In this document: positions 33,151-41,440 of the stretch, piece by piece | Numbering within the stretch: the first letter of the stretch is position 1 | Layout of the letters: each line of letters opens with the position of its first letter | Assembly (NCBI GenBank): GCA_029862205.1 | Contig: JAOTXT010000036.1 | Span: 1-41,440, forward strand | From: Paracoccaceae bacterium | GTDB taxonomy: Bacteria; Pseudomonadota; Alphaproteobacteria; Rhodobacterales; Rhodobacteraceae | DNA: 41,440 bases | Direction: 5' to 3' | Made by a program: the position numbers and the translations under genes | Notes under the pieces: generated by a model | The model's database searches: none | What the model was told of the DNA's origin: nothing | What the model saw: the letters and a program-made list of their open reading frames with translations, nothing else

Positions 33151-34606
33151 GGGCGCGACCCCTCTGCCGCAAGCGGAGGAAATAGCCCAGCGCCTCCTCC
33201 AGTGTCGCGAACACCGGCAAGCGCGCCTCGACGCCTAGGCGGGCCATGGCGACCTGGTCGAAGGCGGTTGTGATCTCGCCCGCGGCGGCGTTCCTCAGCC
33301 AGATCTGCACCGGAACCGGGGCCGTCTCGATCGCGGCGGCCAAGCGTGCGCAAACCTGCGCCCAGTCGACGGTAACGCCGTCGGCATAATGGTTCGCCAC
33401 CGCGATCAGGTTGAGGTGGACCAGCACCGCACCGACCGCGGGATCGGCGGCCGAAGCCGCGATCAGGCGGGCCATCCTCTCCGGCTCGCCCAGCATCCGG
33501 TCGATGGGGATCTCGACCGGGTTGCCGACGCCGCCCAGCTCGGCCGCATCCGGGATGGCGTTGCCGAGCGCGCCGAGCGTCGATGCGTTCAGATCCGCCA
33601 GGGCCAATCCGCGCTTCTCGGCGCCATCGCTGATCAGAACCGAGATGCCGCCGCCCGAGCCGATCACCATCAGCCCGCCATCGCGCGCGGGCCGCGAAGT
33701 AGCATCGAAGGCCTCGAGCGCGACCAGCAAGTCCTCGATGCCGTCAAGTTCGATCGCGCCCGCCTGGCGCAGCATCGCCTGCCAGATGCGGTATTCGCCG
33801 GCCAGCCGCCCGGTATGCGAGACGACAGCTCGGCCGCCCCGCGCGCTGTGCCCGCCCTTCAGAACCAGGACCGGCTTGACTGCGGCCAGTGCCCTCAGCT
33901 CGCCGTAGAGGGCCCGCCCGTCGGTGACGCTTTCGATGTAGAAGGCGGCGATCCCGGTCTCCGGATCCTCGCGGCAATAGCGGACATAGTCCGGCCAATC
34001 GAGCCCGGCGCAATTGCCGACCGAGAGGATCTTGCCGAAGTTGAGCCCCCGCGCCTGACCGAGGGCCAGGATATCGGTGCAGAGCGCGCCCGATTGCGAG
34101 ATGAACGTGGCGGGGCCAGGCTGGAAGTGGCAGCCGCGCGAGAAATCGAGCCCCGCCCGGGCGCTGTAGAGGCCCAGCGAATTAGGACCGATCAACGCGG
34201 TTTGGCTGTCGGCCAACGCATCGGGGAGAGCGTGCTGCAATTCCAGTCCTTGACCATCGACCTCGCCAAAGCCCGCGGCCAGCACATGGATCACGCCGAC
34301 GCCCTTGCTCGCGCAGGCCGCGGCGGCGCCCGGCACTTCGGCGCGCGGGATCAGGATCTGGGCATAGTCGATCTCGCCCGGCACGGCTTCGATATCCGGG
34401 TAGCAGGGCTGACCCTCGATCTGAGTCTGCCCGGGATTGACCGGGATCACCTCGCCCTGGAATGGCCCGTCGACCAGGCGGCGGAACAGCATATTGGCCC
34501 ACTTCGCCCGGTTGGCCGAGGCGCCGATGACGGCAATGCGCCGGGGATTGAAGGCGCGGTCGAGGACATGCCGCGACGCCGCGATATGACCGGCGGTCGT
34601 ATCCAT
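32918..34606 (-). CDS. ADP-forming acyl-CoA synthetase, alpha part (frame-shifted tail)
   Basis: Residues 1 to about 481 form a complete CoA-ligase alpha part: a CoA-binding domain (RRIAVIGASANRAKW, VIPVNPG), and the ligase-CoA domains with SQSGALCTDILALG, LKGGHSARGGRAVVSHTGRLAG (phosphohistidine site His near SHTG) and GSGGGISVL. After LRLRQRG the frame leaves homology: the last ~80 residues are Arg/Gly/Cys-rich and are the beta gene read in the wrong phase. Removing one base of the GGGG run (33162-33159) would join alpha and beta in frame as a ~707-residue protein. The upstream start region has no clear ribosome site. It leads the operon with beta and a MaoC hydratase. Confidence 0.85.
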   Translation of the reverse strand: MDTTAGHIAASRHVLDRAFNPRRIAVIGASANRAKWANMLFRRLVDGPFQGEVIPVNPGQTQIEGQPCYPDIEAVPGEIDYAQILIPRAEVPGAAAACASKGVGVIHVLAAGFGEVDGQGLELQHALPDALADSQTALIGPNSLGLYSARAGLDFSRGCHFQPGPATFISQSGALCTDILALGQARGLNFGKILSVGNCAGLDWPDYVRYCREDPETGIAAFYIESVTDGRALYGELRALAAVKPVLVLKGGHSARGGRAVVSHTGRLAGEYRIWQAMLRQAGAIELDGIEDLLVALEAFDATSRPARDGGLMVIGSGGGISVLISDGAEKRGLALADLNASTLGALGNAIPDAAELGGVGNPVEIPIDRMLGEPERMARLIAASAADPAVGAVLVHLNLIAVANHYADGVTVDWAQVCARLAAAIETAPVPVQIWLRNAAAGEITTAFDQVAMARLGVEARLPVFATLEEALGYFLRLRQRGRAHDRQDALRRRGPGACRRGGYSLRALECRRRCRCGMRGGGADRLAGRAEDRRRGCGSQKRRGLRGAGAERRSDPARGL

Positions 34607-34768
34607 CGGCCGACGTTAGCCAAGGCCGCGCGGCAGGGGAATAGCCCTGAAACTTGGATGTGGAATCGAATGCGGGAGCAGGACGATTAACGGAACAAAC
34701 ACCATGTTCGGATTCCCTTGCCATCAGCGCCCGGATGCCGATGCTTGGGTGCGAGAGGCGAGGACTTG

Positions 34769-35347
34769 ATGCAGGTCGAAACCACACCGCTGGCCGGTCT
34801 TCTGATATTCAGACCAACGCGGCACGGAGACGAGCGGGGATTCTTCTCCGAGACATGGAGCCGGGCGTCGTGGCCCGGGCCCAACGACCATTCCGGCCCC
34901 TGCCCTGACTGGTGCCAGGACAACCACTCGCTGTCGCGCCAGGCCGGAACCTTGCGCGGCCTGCACTACCAGGCGCCGCCTATGGCACAGGCAAAGCTCG
35001 TGCGCTGCACGGCGGGGCGGATCTGGGACGTCGCCGTGGATATGCGCCGCGGCTCGCCTGGGCATGGGCAGTGGTTTGGGCTCGAGCTCAGCGCGAAGAA
35101 CTGGACGCAACTCTATATTCCAAAGGGTTTTTTGCATGGGTTTTTGACGTTGGAGACCGATTGCGAGGTGCAATACAAGGTCGACAAACCTTATACGCCG
35201 GACTGCGACGGCGCCGTGCGCTGGGATGACCCGGAGATCGGTATCGACTGGCCGCTGACCGGGGATCCGGTCCTCTCGGCCAAGGACGCCGCGGCGCCGT
35301 CGCTGGCCGATTGGGAGAGCCCCTTCAGCTACGAGGACGGCACATGA
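34769..35347 (+). CDS. rfbC: dTDP-4-dehydrorhamnose 3,5-epimerase
   Basis: A 192-residue cupin-fold epimerase. [19 protein letters not shown] contains the catalytic His of Rml[22 protein letters not shown] and [13 protein letters not shown] follow in the normal order. It epimerises dTDP-4-keto-6-deoxyglucose at C3 and C5 on the way to dTDP-L-rhamnose. The ATG at 34769 has GAGGA upstream; the frame extends to 34718 without homology. The stop overlaps the rfbB start by four bases. Confidence 0.95.
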   Translation: MQVETTPLAGLLIFRPTRHGDERGFFSETWSRASWPGPNDHSGPCPDWCQDNHSLSRQAGTLRGLHYQAPPMAQAKLVRCTAGRIWDVAVDMRRGSPGHGQWFGLELSAKNWTQLYIPKGFLHGFLTLETDCEVQYKVDKPYTPDCDGAVRWDDPEIGIDWPLTGDPVLSAKDAAAPSLADWESPFSYEDGT

Positions 35348-36396
35348 GGTTGCTGGTCACCGGCGGCGCGGGCTTCATCGGCTCGGCGGTGATCCGGCAG
35401 GTCATCCGCGAGACCGACTGGCAGGTGATCAACCTCGACAAGCTGACCTATGCGGCGACGCCCGAGGCTTTGGAGGACTGCGCCCATGACCCCCGCTACC
35501 GCTTGGTCGAGGGCGATATCTGCGACCGGGCGCTGGTCGCGGGGCTGTTCGAGGAACACGCGCCCGACGCGGTGATGCATCTGGCGGCCGAGAGCCATGT
35601 GGACCGCTCGATCGACGGGCCGGCGGCGTTCCTGCAGACCAATGTCACCGGCACCTTCACGCTGTTGGAGGCGGCACGCGATTGGTGGGCGGGGCGCCCA
35701 GGGTTCTCGGGCGGCGAATTCCGCTTCCATCACATCTCGACCGACGAGGTCTATGGCAGCCTGGACCCGCACGACCCCGCCTTCACCGAGACAACGCCTT
35801 ACGCCCCGAACAGCCCCTACTCCGCCTCGAAGGCTGCGTCCGACCATCTGGTGCGCGCCTGGGGTGAGACCTATGGCCTGCCTGTCGTCACCACCAACTG
35901 CTCGAACAATTACGGGCCCTGGCAATTCCCGGAGAAGATGATCCCGGTCATGGTAATCGCGGCCCATGAGGGGCTTGAGATGCCCGTCTACGGCGCCGGC
36001 GAGAATGTGCGCGACTGGCTGCATGTCGAGGACCATGCGCGCGCATTGCGCCTGGTGCTGGAGAAGGGGGCGCCTAGCCAAGTCTACAATATCGGCGGCG
36101 ATGCCGAGCGGCGGAACATCGACGTAGTGCGCCAGGTCTGCGCGGCACTGGACCAGCGACGGCCCGGGAACGCCCCGCACGACCGGCTGATCCGATTTGT
36201 CGAGGACCGGCCGGGCCACGATCGGCGCTACGCGATGGATAGCGGACGGGTTCGCGGCGAGCTGGGATGGACGCCGCGGGAAAGCTTCGAATCCGGACTG
36301 GAGGCGACGATCGACTGGTATCTGGCCAACCAGGAGTGGTGGCGCGCGATCCGCGCTGGGCGCTATGACGGCCAGCGGCTGGGGCTGCGGGGATGA
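35344..36396 (+). CDS. rfbB: dTDP-glucose 4,6-dehydratase
   Basis: A 350-residue short-chain (extended) dehydratase. The NAD loop is [12 protein letters not shown], the substrate motif [11 protein letters not shown] and the STDEVYG loop supply catalytic Asp and Glu, and [13 protein letters not shown] contains the YxxxK pair. It converts dTDP-glucose to the 4-keto-6-deoxy sugar. The ATG overlaps the rfbC stop (ATGA) and the stop overlaps the rfbD ATG, so the three are translated together. Confidence 0.96.
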   Translation: MRLLVTGGAGFIGSAVIRQVIRETDWQVINLDKLTYAATPEALEDCAHDPRYRLVEGDICDRALVAGLFEEHAPDAVMHLAAESHVDRSIDGPAAFLQTNVTGTFTLLEAARDWWAGRPGFSGGEFRFHHISTDEVYGSLDPHDPAFTETTPYAPNSPYSASKAASDHLVRAWGETYGLPVVTTNCSNNYGPWQFPEKMIPVMVIAAHEGLEMPVYGAGENVRDWLHVEDHARALRLVLEKGAPSQVYNIGGDAERRNIDVVRQVCAALDQRRPGNAPHDRLIRFVEDRPGHDRRYAMDSGRVRGELGWTPRESFESGLEATIDWYLANQEWWRAIRAGRYDGQRLGLRG

Positions 36397-37271
36397 AGAT
36401 CCTGGTGTTCGGCCAAAAAGGCCAATTGGCCCGGGCGCTGGCCGCGGCGGGAGCCGGCCCTTGCCTGGGGCGCGATCAGGCCGACCTCTCGGTCCCCGGC
36501 GCCGCGGCCGAGGCGGTTCGCGCGCACGCACCCGAGGTGGTGATCAACGCGGCCGCCTATACCACGGTGGATCAGGCCGAAGAGGACCGCGCGGCGGCCT
36601 TCCGGATCAACGGCGAGGCGGTGGGCGAGATCGCCGGGGCTGCCGCCGGGACCGGGGCTGCCTTAATCCACATTTCGACCGACTACGTCTATGACGGCAC
36701 CAAGCAGGGGCCTTACCGCGAGGACGATCCGGTAGCGCCGATCAACGTCTATGGCGCCAGCAAATTGGCGGGCGAACGAGCGGCCCTGGCTGCCAATCCC
36801 CGCACTGTCATTCTGCGCACCGCCTGGGTCTATGCGCCCTGGGGACGGAATTTCGTTACCACCATGTTGCGCCTCGGCGCCGAGCGCGAGCGAATCAGCG
36901 TGGTCGATGATCAGATCGGCAGTCCCACGTCGGCGATCGATCTGGCCGATGCCTGTCTGGCGATCGCGCCGCGCCTGGCTGGGGCGGAAGCCAGCGAAGA
37001 TCTTTGGGGAATCCATCACTTCGCAGGCACGGGTGCTCCGGCCAGCTGGGCGGCGTTCGCGGCCGAGATCTTCCGCATCGCCGATTGCATCGGGCGCGCT
37101 ACGCCGGCGATCGACGCGATCCCGGGCGCGGACTATCCGGCCGCCGCGCGGCGCCCGGTCAACTCGGCGCTCGACTGCGCCAAGTTCATCCGGACGTTCG
37201 GCCTGTCGCCGCCCGCTTGGCGGCAATCGCTTCGGCGTGACGTCCTCGCGCTTTGTGCTGGCGCGGACTGA
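36393..37271 (+). CDS. rfbD: dTDP-4-dehydrorhamnose reductase
   Basis: A 292-residue reductase of the RmlD type. [12 protein letters not shown] is the NADPH loop, [13 protein letters not shown] and STDYVYDG are the family motifs, and [10 protein letters not shown] holds YxxxK. It reduces dTDP-4-keto-L-rhamnose to dTDP-L-rhamnose. It overlaps rfbB by four bases and ends the operon: rfbA, usually with these three, does not follow in the window. Confidence 0.95.
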   Translation: MKILVFGQKGQLARALAAAGAGPCLGRDQADLSVPGAAAEAVRAHAPEVVINAAAYTTVDQAEEDRAAAFRINGEAVGEIAGAAAGTGAALIHISTDYVYDGTKQGPYREDDPVAPINVYGASKLAGERAALAANPRTVILRTAWVYAPWGRNFVTTMLRLGAERERISVVDDQIGSPTSAIDLADACLAIAPRLAGAEASEDLWGIHHFAGTGAPASWAAFAAEIFRIADCIGRATPAIDAIPGADYPAAARRPVNSALDCAKFIRTFGLSPPAWRQSLRRDVLALCAGAD

Positions 37272-37536
37272 CGCCGTTTACCACATCGTCAGCAATTGGC
37301 CCCAATCTCGATCCCGGCGGCTTGCTCCGGCGGCCGCGGGACGCCCGTTAGGGCGTCGCTGCCAGGTGGCCGCTGTTGTCGCGGAAGAAGGACCGCGCGG
37401 GCCGACCGGTCAGGCAGTGGCGATATCACTAAGACGGATGCGACCACCAATTGGCGGCTTGGTAGGAAGTTCATCGTAAGTCGGTCGAACCGCCGTCCAA
37501 AACCGGACCTTCAATTGACAGTTGTGAGAGTAAAGA
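37272..37536. other. Intergenic region, rfbD / REC regulator
   Basis: About 265 bases. GACGCCC (37340-37346) and GGGCGTC (37351-37357) form a 7-bp hairpin with a 4-nt loop that may end the rfb transcript, although no T-run follows. A TTGACA hexamer lies at 37515-37520, only 17 bases before the next ATG. Confidence 0.45.
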
Positions 37537-38304
37537 ATGCTAAACGTCAAGAAGATCGAAGAGATGCCGACTGATGCCGGCGCAACGGATGAGGCCCTGG
37601 GCTTGTCGAGGCAGGCAACACGGGCGTTGATCGTCGAGGATAACCGTTTCGACCGGCGCCGAATCACACATGCCGCGCGCGAAGCGGGCCTGAACCTCGA
37701 CTTCGTGGAAGCAACGAACGGCGCCGAGGCGCAGCCCCTGCTGGATGCCGAGGATTTCGGGCTTTGCATTTTCGACTACCAGCTGCCCGACGGCGATGGC
37801 GTGACCCTGGCGCGCGCGTTGGCCAGCGGTAAGAACGCCCGCACCCCGGTGATCATAATCGCGGGCCGGGACGATGCCACGATAGCTGCGGAGGCGATGA
37901 GCGCTGGTTGCGCGGATTGCCTGTCGAAGGACGCGCTGAGCCCCGCCTCGCTGAAGCGATCGGTGCTAAACGCGCTCGCCAAGTCCCGCTTGGCACGCGA
38001 ACGGGAAGTGGCGAAGGCCGAGGGAGACGTGCTGAAGATGGTTCTCGATCGATTTTCGAAGGATTGCATCAACGAGCTCAGGCCAACCGTGATCCGCATG
38101 TTGCGGCTGATCCGGAACATGAACACCGAGATCCGCGAGCCGCGCGTCTCGGATAAGCTGCGCGAACTGGAAAGCTCGGGCATGTTGCTGTTCGGCTTCC
38201 TGCAGGAGATCGAGCAATATGCGGACGAACTGCCCGAACGGTATCTGAGCGACGCGGTCCTCACCGGATGCGCGGCGCAGCCGGCCGAGGTCAATCCGAC
38301 TTGA
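37537..38304 (+). CDS. REC-domain response regulator with helical C-terminal domain
   Basis: A 255-residue protein. Residues 28-148 form a receiver domain with acidic Glu34/Asp35, phosphoacceptor Asp80 (FDYQLPDGDG) and Lys131 (LSKDAL). The conserved switch Ser/Thr is Ala109 (IIIAGRD), so signalling may be atypical. Residues 155-240 are two or three amphipathic helices (FSKDCINELRPTVIRMLRLI and a later SGMLLFGFLQEIEQY), without a DNA-binding motif or ATPase domain; they could be a dimer or phosphotransfer-like module. No partner kinase is nearby. The ATG at 37537 has a GAGAG site; Met10 (37564) is an alternative if the TTGACA at 37515 is a promoter element. Confidence 0.85.
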   Translation: MLNVKKIEEMPTDAGATDEALGLSRQATRALIVEDNRFDRRRITHAAREAGLNLDFVEATNGAEAQPLLDAEDFGLCIFDYQLPDGDGVTLARALASGKNARTPVIIIAGRDDATIAAEAMSAGCADCLSKDALSPASLKRSVLNALAKSRLAREREVAKAEGDVLKMVLDRFSKDCINELRPTVIRMLRLIRNMNTEIREPRVSDKLRELESSGMLLFGFLQEIEQYADELPERYLSDAVLTGCAAQPAEVNPT

Positions 38305-38317
38305 AACCACCCGGACC

Positions 38318-38335
38318 GCGCGGCCCGGGCCGCGC
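38318..38335. terminator. GC-rich palindrome after the REC gene
   Basis: An 18-base perfect palindrome (GCGCGGCCC/GGGCCGCGC) 13 bases after the REC gene stop, able to form a 7-bp stem with a CCGG loop. It lies between converging genes and has no T-run; a two-way terminator is plausible. Confidence 0.4.
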
Positions 38336-38434
38336 TGGCCGGCCGGCGGTCCTGGGCAAGGACGTGCAAGTCGACCGGGGGCGATTACTGGTGCTGTCCG
38401 GCGTGCTTTCCGGCGTCCGGGCCGGTATCTCGGC

Positions 38435-39415
38435 CTAGCCGGCACGCGGTTCGGCTGGCCGCGCGCGCGCCGCACGTCGACGGCCGGCTGGCGTCGTTTT
38501 GTGGAAGCTCTTGAACGCGCGCCCGAACGCGGCCTCGGAGCGATACCCGCTGCGGATCGCGATCTCGGCGATCGGAAGGTCGGATTCGCAGAGCAGCCGC
38601 TCGGCGCCCATCATCCGCCATCTGGTCAGATAGGCGAGCGGCGTCTCGCCCATCACCCGGCGGAACCTCTCGGCGAAGGCCGAGCGCGAGAGGCCGGCCG
38701 CATCCGCCATGCCGGCCAGGGTCCATCGGGTGCCCGGCGCGCGGTGGACGGCCTCCAGCGCCCGGCGCACCGGTGCGTCGGTGAAACCCGCCGCCGCCGG
38801 CTGGGCGCGGCCCTCGCCATCCAAATAGGCCCGCATCGCCTGGATACAGATCGCCTCCGAGAGCTTTAGCGCGATCAGTTCGGCGCCGAGCCCAGGTCGA
38901 TCCATCTCGGCCCCGATCAGCGCCAGTGTCTGGTCGAGCCAACGCTGCGCCACACCGTCGCCCCCGCTCAATCCGCCGCGCAAATGGATGAGCGGCGGCA
39001 AGGCGGTGATCAGAGGATGGGCAACGCCGCTCTCGAACGAGAAATGCCCGCAGATCAACTGGGTCTGTTGGCCCGCGGCAGCCTCGCCGGGGTGGCCGCC
39101 GTAGACCAGCGCGCCCTCGCCCGCATATCCCGAATCGCTCAACACCCGATCGAGCCCCGCCACTGTCGCGCCCTCGGGCTCGCCGATCACGTGGCGCGCG
39201 CCATGCGGAATGATCACCAGATCTCCCTCGCGCAAAATGATCGGCCCGACCGCCCCATCAGCCGCGACCCGGCACTGCCCGCGATGCGCGTAGTGAAAGC
39301 GCGCGACGTTCTCGAACCGCGGCACCTCGATCGCCCAGGGCGCCGTGAACGCGGTCCGGAAGTAAAGCGTGCCGCGCAGCCTGAGCGCGGCCAGAATGTC
39401 GCTGAGCAAATCCAT
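38435..39415 (-). CDS. AraC-family transcriptional regulator with cupin sensor domain
   Basis: A 326-residue regulator. The N-terminal AraC-type cupin domain (ILREGDLVIIPHGARHVIG) is followed by a C-terminal two-helix-turn-helix AraC domain: WTLAGMADAAGLSRSAFAERF for the first and LPIAEIAIRSGYRSEAAFGRAF for the second. It likely responds to a small organic molecule. The frame extends to 39529; the ATG at 39415 (DLLSDILAALRLRG) matches where homology to the cupin_6 group begins. The divergent DUF4142-cupredoxin pair may be its target. Confidence 0.92.
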   Translation of the reverse strand: MDLLSDILAALRLRGTLYFRTAFTAPWAIEVPRFENVARFHYAHRGQCRVAADGAVGPIILREGDLVIIPHGARHVIGEPEGATVAGLDRVLSDSGYAGEGALVYGGHPGEAAAGQQTQLICGHFSFESGVAHPLITALPPLIHLRGGLSGGDGVAQRWLDQTLALIGAEMDRPGLGAELIALKLSEAICIQAMRAYLDGEGRAQPAAAGFTDAPVRRALEAVHRAPGTRWTLAGMADAAGLSRSAFAERFRRVMGETPLAYLTRWRMMGAERLLCESDLPIAEIAIRSGYRSEAAFGRAFKSFHKTTPAGRRRAARARPAEPRAG

Positions 39416-39615
39416 CGCATGATCCGTCTGTCTGATCCGGCACGCACAGGTGCCGCCGAGGCTCAATCTAGCGCCGGTCGAGCGCGCACCCAGCCCGATC
39501 CGGACGATTTGCACAGAAATCGGGACCATTGGGCGTGTCGGTCCGGCGGGGCGGCGCCATCTCCTCGGACGCGGCCGGCACGGACCGGCCGAGAAAGTTC
39601 AAGCGAAGGAGACCT

Positions 39616-40161
39616 ATGATGACGCTCAAATTCCTCATCGCCAGCGCCGCGCTGGCAGGCACGCTCGCCGCCGTCCAAGCCACCGCTGGCGAGGCACACG
39701 ACCCTGCCAAGCTCAGCGATGTCGAGATGGCCCATGCCGCCTATACCGCGGACAATATCGACATCCGCTACGCGCATCTGGCCCTGGCGATCTCGACCGA
39801 TCCGGCGGTGCATGAGTTCGCCCGGACCATGATCCGCGATCATGAGGCGGTAAATGCCCAGGCGCTCGGCTTGCTCGAAAAACTGGGCGCCCAGCCCAAG
39901 GACAATTTCCTGAGCCAGAAGCTGGACGCCGACGCGGCGAAGATTATCGACGAGATGAGCCGGCTGAGGGGCGCCGAGTTCGATGCCTATTACGCCGCCA
40001 ACGAGCTGGCCTACCACAAGGCGGTCAACGGCCTGGTCGAGCACAGCTTCATTCCGAATATCAACCACCCGGAGGTGAAGGCGCTGTTCGAGGCGGGCCT
40101 GCGGATCTTCAAGATACACGAGGACCACGCCCAAATGGTGGTCGAGGCGACCGGTCAATGA
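39616..40161 (+). CDS. Periplasmic DUF4142 protein
   Basis: A 181-residue protein with a Sec signal peptide (core FLIASAALAGTLAAVQ, cleavage near ATA-GE) and a DUF4142 four-helix bundle resembling ferritin: DVEMAHAAYTADNIDIRYA, MIRDHEAVNAQAL, AYHKAVNGLVEHSF and a final HEDHAQMVVEA. The family is periplasmic or outer-membrane associated and often stress-linked; a di-metal site is possible because of the His/Glu/Asp pattern. GAAGGAG precedes the ATG at 39616. The stop overlaps the cupredoxin ATG by four bases. Confidence 0.9.
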   Translation: MMTLKFLIASAALAGTLAAVQATAGEAHDPAKLSDVEMAHAAYTADNIDIRYAHLALAISTDPAVHEFARTMIRDHEAVNAQALGLLEKLGAQPKDNFLSQKLDADAAKIIDEMSRLRGAEFDAYYAANELAYHKAVNGLVEHSFIPNINHPEVKALFEAGLRIFKIHEDHAQMVVEATGQ

Positions 40162-40526
40162 GCCGGCGAACCAGCCGACGGCTGGCGGGCATGGCGGCGG
40201 CATCAGCCGCCGCCCTGATCCTCGCCGCCGCAGCGGTCACGCCAGGGGCCGGGCACGCGACGCAAAGCGAAGGTCAACAGGTAGAGATCGAAGACTTCAC
40301 CTATGCCCCGTCGGTCGCGGCGGTCCGCTTCGGCGACATGGTGACTTGGACGAACCTGGACATCGTTCCGCATACGGTCACCGCTGCGGACGGAAGCTGG
40401 GATTCGGGCGAGATCGGCCCTGGCGAAAGCTGGTCGCTGATCGTGACCGAAAGCGTGGCCGGGAACTACTTTTGTATCTACCACCCGGGGATGCGCGCGC
40501 GCTTGGAACGCAAGCCCCAGGACTAA
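40158..40526 (+). CDS. Cupredoxin (amicyanin/plastocyanin-like)
   Basis: A 122-residue blue-copper protein with an N-terminal export signal (basic start, then Ala/Leu-rich core to about residue 34). The type-1 copper ligands are all present: His72 in VPHTVTA, and Cys106, His109 and Met112 in FCIYHPGM. The short loop between Cys, His and Met is that of amicyanin-like proteins. It would carry electrons in the periplasm. Translation is coupled to DUF4142 (4-nt overlap), so the two proteins probably work together, for example in copper or oxidative stress handling. Confidence 0.92.
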   Translation: MSRRTSRRLAGMAAASAAALILAAAAVTPGAGHATQSEGQQVEIEDFTYAPSVAAVRFGDMVTWTNLDIVPHTVTAADGSWDSGEIGPGESWSLIVTESVAGNYFCIYHPGMRARLERKPQD

Positions 40527-40776
40527 CCCATTGCGAAAGCAACATTTCGCGCGGCGCACGCACCGGATTTTCGACCTGGAACACAGGAGTCGGCGGCGCC
40601 TGCCGGACAACTAACGATTGTATTGAAGTGCCACATTCTTGCCTTTTATTAGAATATTAAAATTTTTAACACATCATTAGAAAAATTGTTACACTTGTGG
40701 TGTTCTTATTGTAGTGCGCGTTTGTGTTTTGTCTCTTGCCAGCGCGTATGTGGTGTTACGGGAGTGAGGTTGAGTG
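40527..40776. other. AT-rich intergenic region before the TadG-like gene
   Basis: A 250-base stretch, markedly AT-rich from 40620 to 40715. It holds a short GCGAAA/TTTCGC hairpin at 40533-40550 after the cupredoxin gene and a loose promoter candidate TTGTTA (40686-40691) with TTGTAG (40709-40714), 17 bases apart. No gene is seen. Confidence 0.45.
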
Positions 40777-41440
40777 ATGGTAAGTTTGTCCCAGCGTGCG
40801 CGCGTCGCTCTTGAACGCGCGAAGGATGCGTTCTTCATTCGCGACGAGCGTGGCGGAATCACGATCTTCGTCATGGTCTTCTTCGTCCTGCTAATGGTGA
40901 TGGGCGGCATGGCCGTCGACTACCAGCGCCACGATCTGGCGCGGGCCGATCTGCAGAACGCGCTCGACCGCGGCATCCTGGCCGCCACCAACAGCAATCA
41001 GCTCTACGATCTGAACGGCCAGCTGACGATCGACGAGCAGGCGGCCGAGGTGATCTATGACTACATGGCCTCGCGGGTGGAAGGCTCGCAGGCGGTCGAG
41101 ATTGCAACCAGTGTGACCCAGATCGGCGGCGGCCGGGCGATTGTCGCCTCCGCGTCGCGGCCGCTGAACACGATCTTCCTGAGGATGGTTGGTATCAACC
41201 AGCTGGACATTGACGTGCAGGCCGGCGCAATTCAGGCGGTGCATCGGCTCGAGATCGCGCTGGTGCTCGACGTCTCGGGCTCGATGGGCTGGGATTCGAC
41301 CTCCGCGCCGGGCACGAAGCTCGATCAGCTTCAGATCGCCGCCAAGAACTTCATCGATACCGTGCTCTCGGCCGACAACCAGGCCCAGACGCTGATCTCG
41401 ATCGTGCCGTTCTCGCAGCAGGTCAACATGCCGCGCGCCA
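40777..41440 (+). CDS. TadG-like pilus-assembly protein with vWA domain (5' part)
   Basis: The frame is open to the window end, giving 221 residues. An N-terminal TadE/TadG-type membrane helix (GGITIFVMVFFVLLMVMGGM, after RDERG) is followed by VDYQRHDLARADLQNALD, typical of TadG. The segment LEIALVLDVSGSMGW carries the MIDAS motif DxSxS of a von Willebrand A domain. TadG-like proteins take part in Flp/Tad pilus assembly, placed in the inner membrane with a periplasmic domain. The ATG at 40777 is preceded by GAGTGAGG; a GTG lies directly before it. The C-terminal part is outside the window. Confidence 0.9.
   Translation, partial: MVSLSQRARVALERAKDAFFIRDERGGITIFVMVFFVLLMVMGGMAVDYQRHDLARADLQNALDRGILAATNSNQLYDLNGQLTIDEQAAEVIYDYMASRVEGSQAVEIATSVTQIGGGRAIVASASRPLNTIFLRMVGINQLDIDVQAGAIQAVHRLEIALVLDVSGSMGWDSTSAPGTKLDQLQIAAKNFIDTVLSADNQAQTLISIVPFSQQVNMPRA

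Noticed and set aside
33389-34690. 433-residue plus-strand frame antisense to the CoA ligase alpha gene
   Set aside because: Shadow frame; no ribosome site or motif.

Overview
The window is a GC-rich (about 65-70 %) chromosomal segment. It most likely comes from a marine alphaproteobacterium of the Rhodobacterales. This rests on the gene families present (OpgC/OpgH periplasmic glucan enzymes, a Tat-exported DUF882 peptidase, a DUF1611-epimerase-aminotransferase D-amino-acid cluster, a TadG-like pilus protein), on the compact 4-nt-overlap operons and on the palindromic intergenic repeats. No rRNA, phage, transposase or CRISPR array is visible. Two tRNAs with encoded CCA are present: tRNA-Phe(GAA) and tRNA-Tyr(GTA).

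Layout. 1-3.8 kb: 3' end of an asparagine synthase, a convergent DUF3095 protein, tRNA-Phe, and a YeeE/YedE sulfur transporter with a periplasmic DUF302 protein. 4.1-12.4 kb: opgC, a RibD-type reductase and cytochrome b561 on the plus strand. These are followed by a tightly coupled minus-strand operon (MDR dehydrogenase, PTPS-like protein, GT4 glycosyltransferase, SAM methyltransferase), and then by divergent opgH. 12.5-15.3 kb: dgcN-dgcA-D-amino-acid aminotransferase, a D-glutamate catabolic unit. 15.4-20.5 kb: a DUF882 peptidase with a hypothetical partner, a P450, a nucleoside phosphorylase and MetY. 20.6-23.5 kb: a divergent metal cluster (MntR against a two-domain multicopper oxidase and a ZIP transporter). 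23.5-25.8 kb: CoA-binding protein, an intergenic hairpin that looks like a small-RNA terminator, an RlmB-type 23S rRNA methyltransferase, GNAT and tRNA-Tyr. 25.9-28.6 kb: a subtilase followed by a small protein resembling the subtilase's own pro-region, then a 60-residue membrane protein. 28.6-34.6 kb: flavin monooxygenase, EamA transporter, and an acyl-CoA operon (CoA ligase alpha and beta, frame-shifted relative to each other, plus a MaoC-type hydratase). 34.7-37.3 kb: rfbCBD without rfbA. 37.5-41.4 kb: a REC-domain regulator, an AraC regulator, DUF4142 plus cupredoxin, and the start of a TadG-like vWA protein cut by the window end.

The most unusual observations are these. The PTPS-like protein has lost the usual catalytic Cys/Asp/His yet sits in an operon with a dehydrogenase, glycosyltransferase and methyltransferase, suggesting a modified (perhaps glycosylated) small molecule. 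An MntR-linked two-domain copper oxidase has Leu where the axial Met of its type-1 copper would be, next to a ZIP transporter with an added extracytoplasmic domain. A free-standing pro-domain paralogue lies beside its protease. A 1-nt frame offset splits what looks like a fused ADP-forming CoA ligase. Domain and family names are from memory of conserved motifs; no database search was run.
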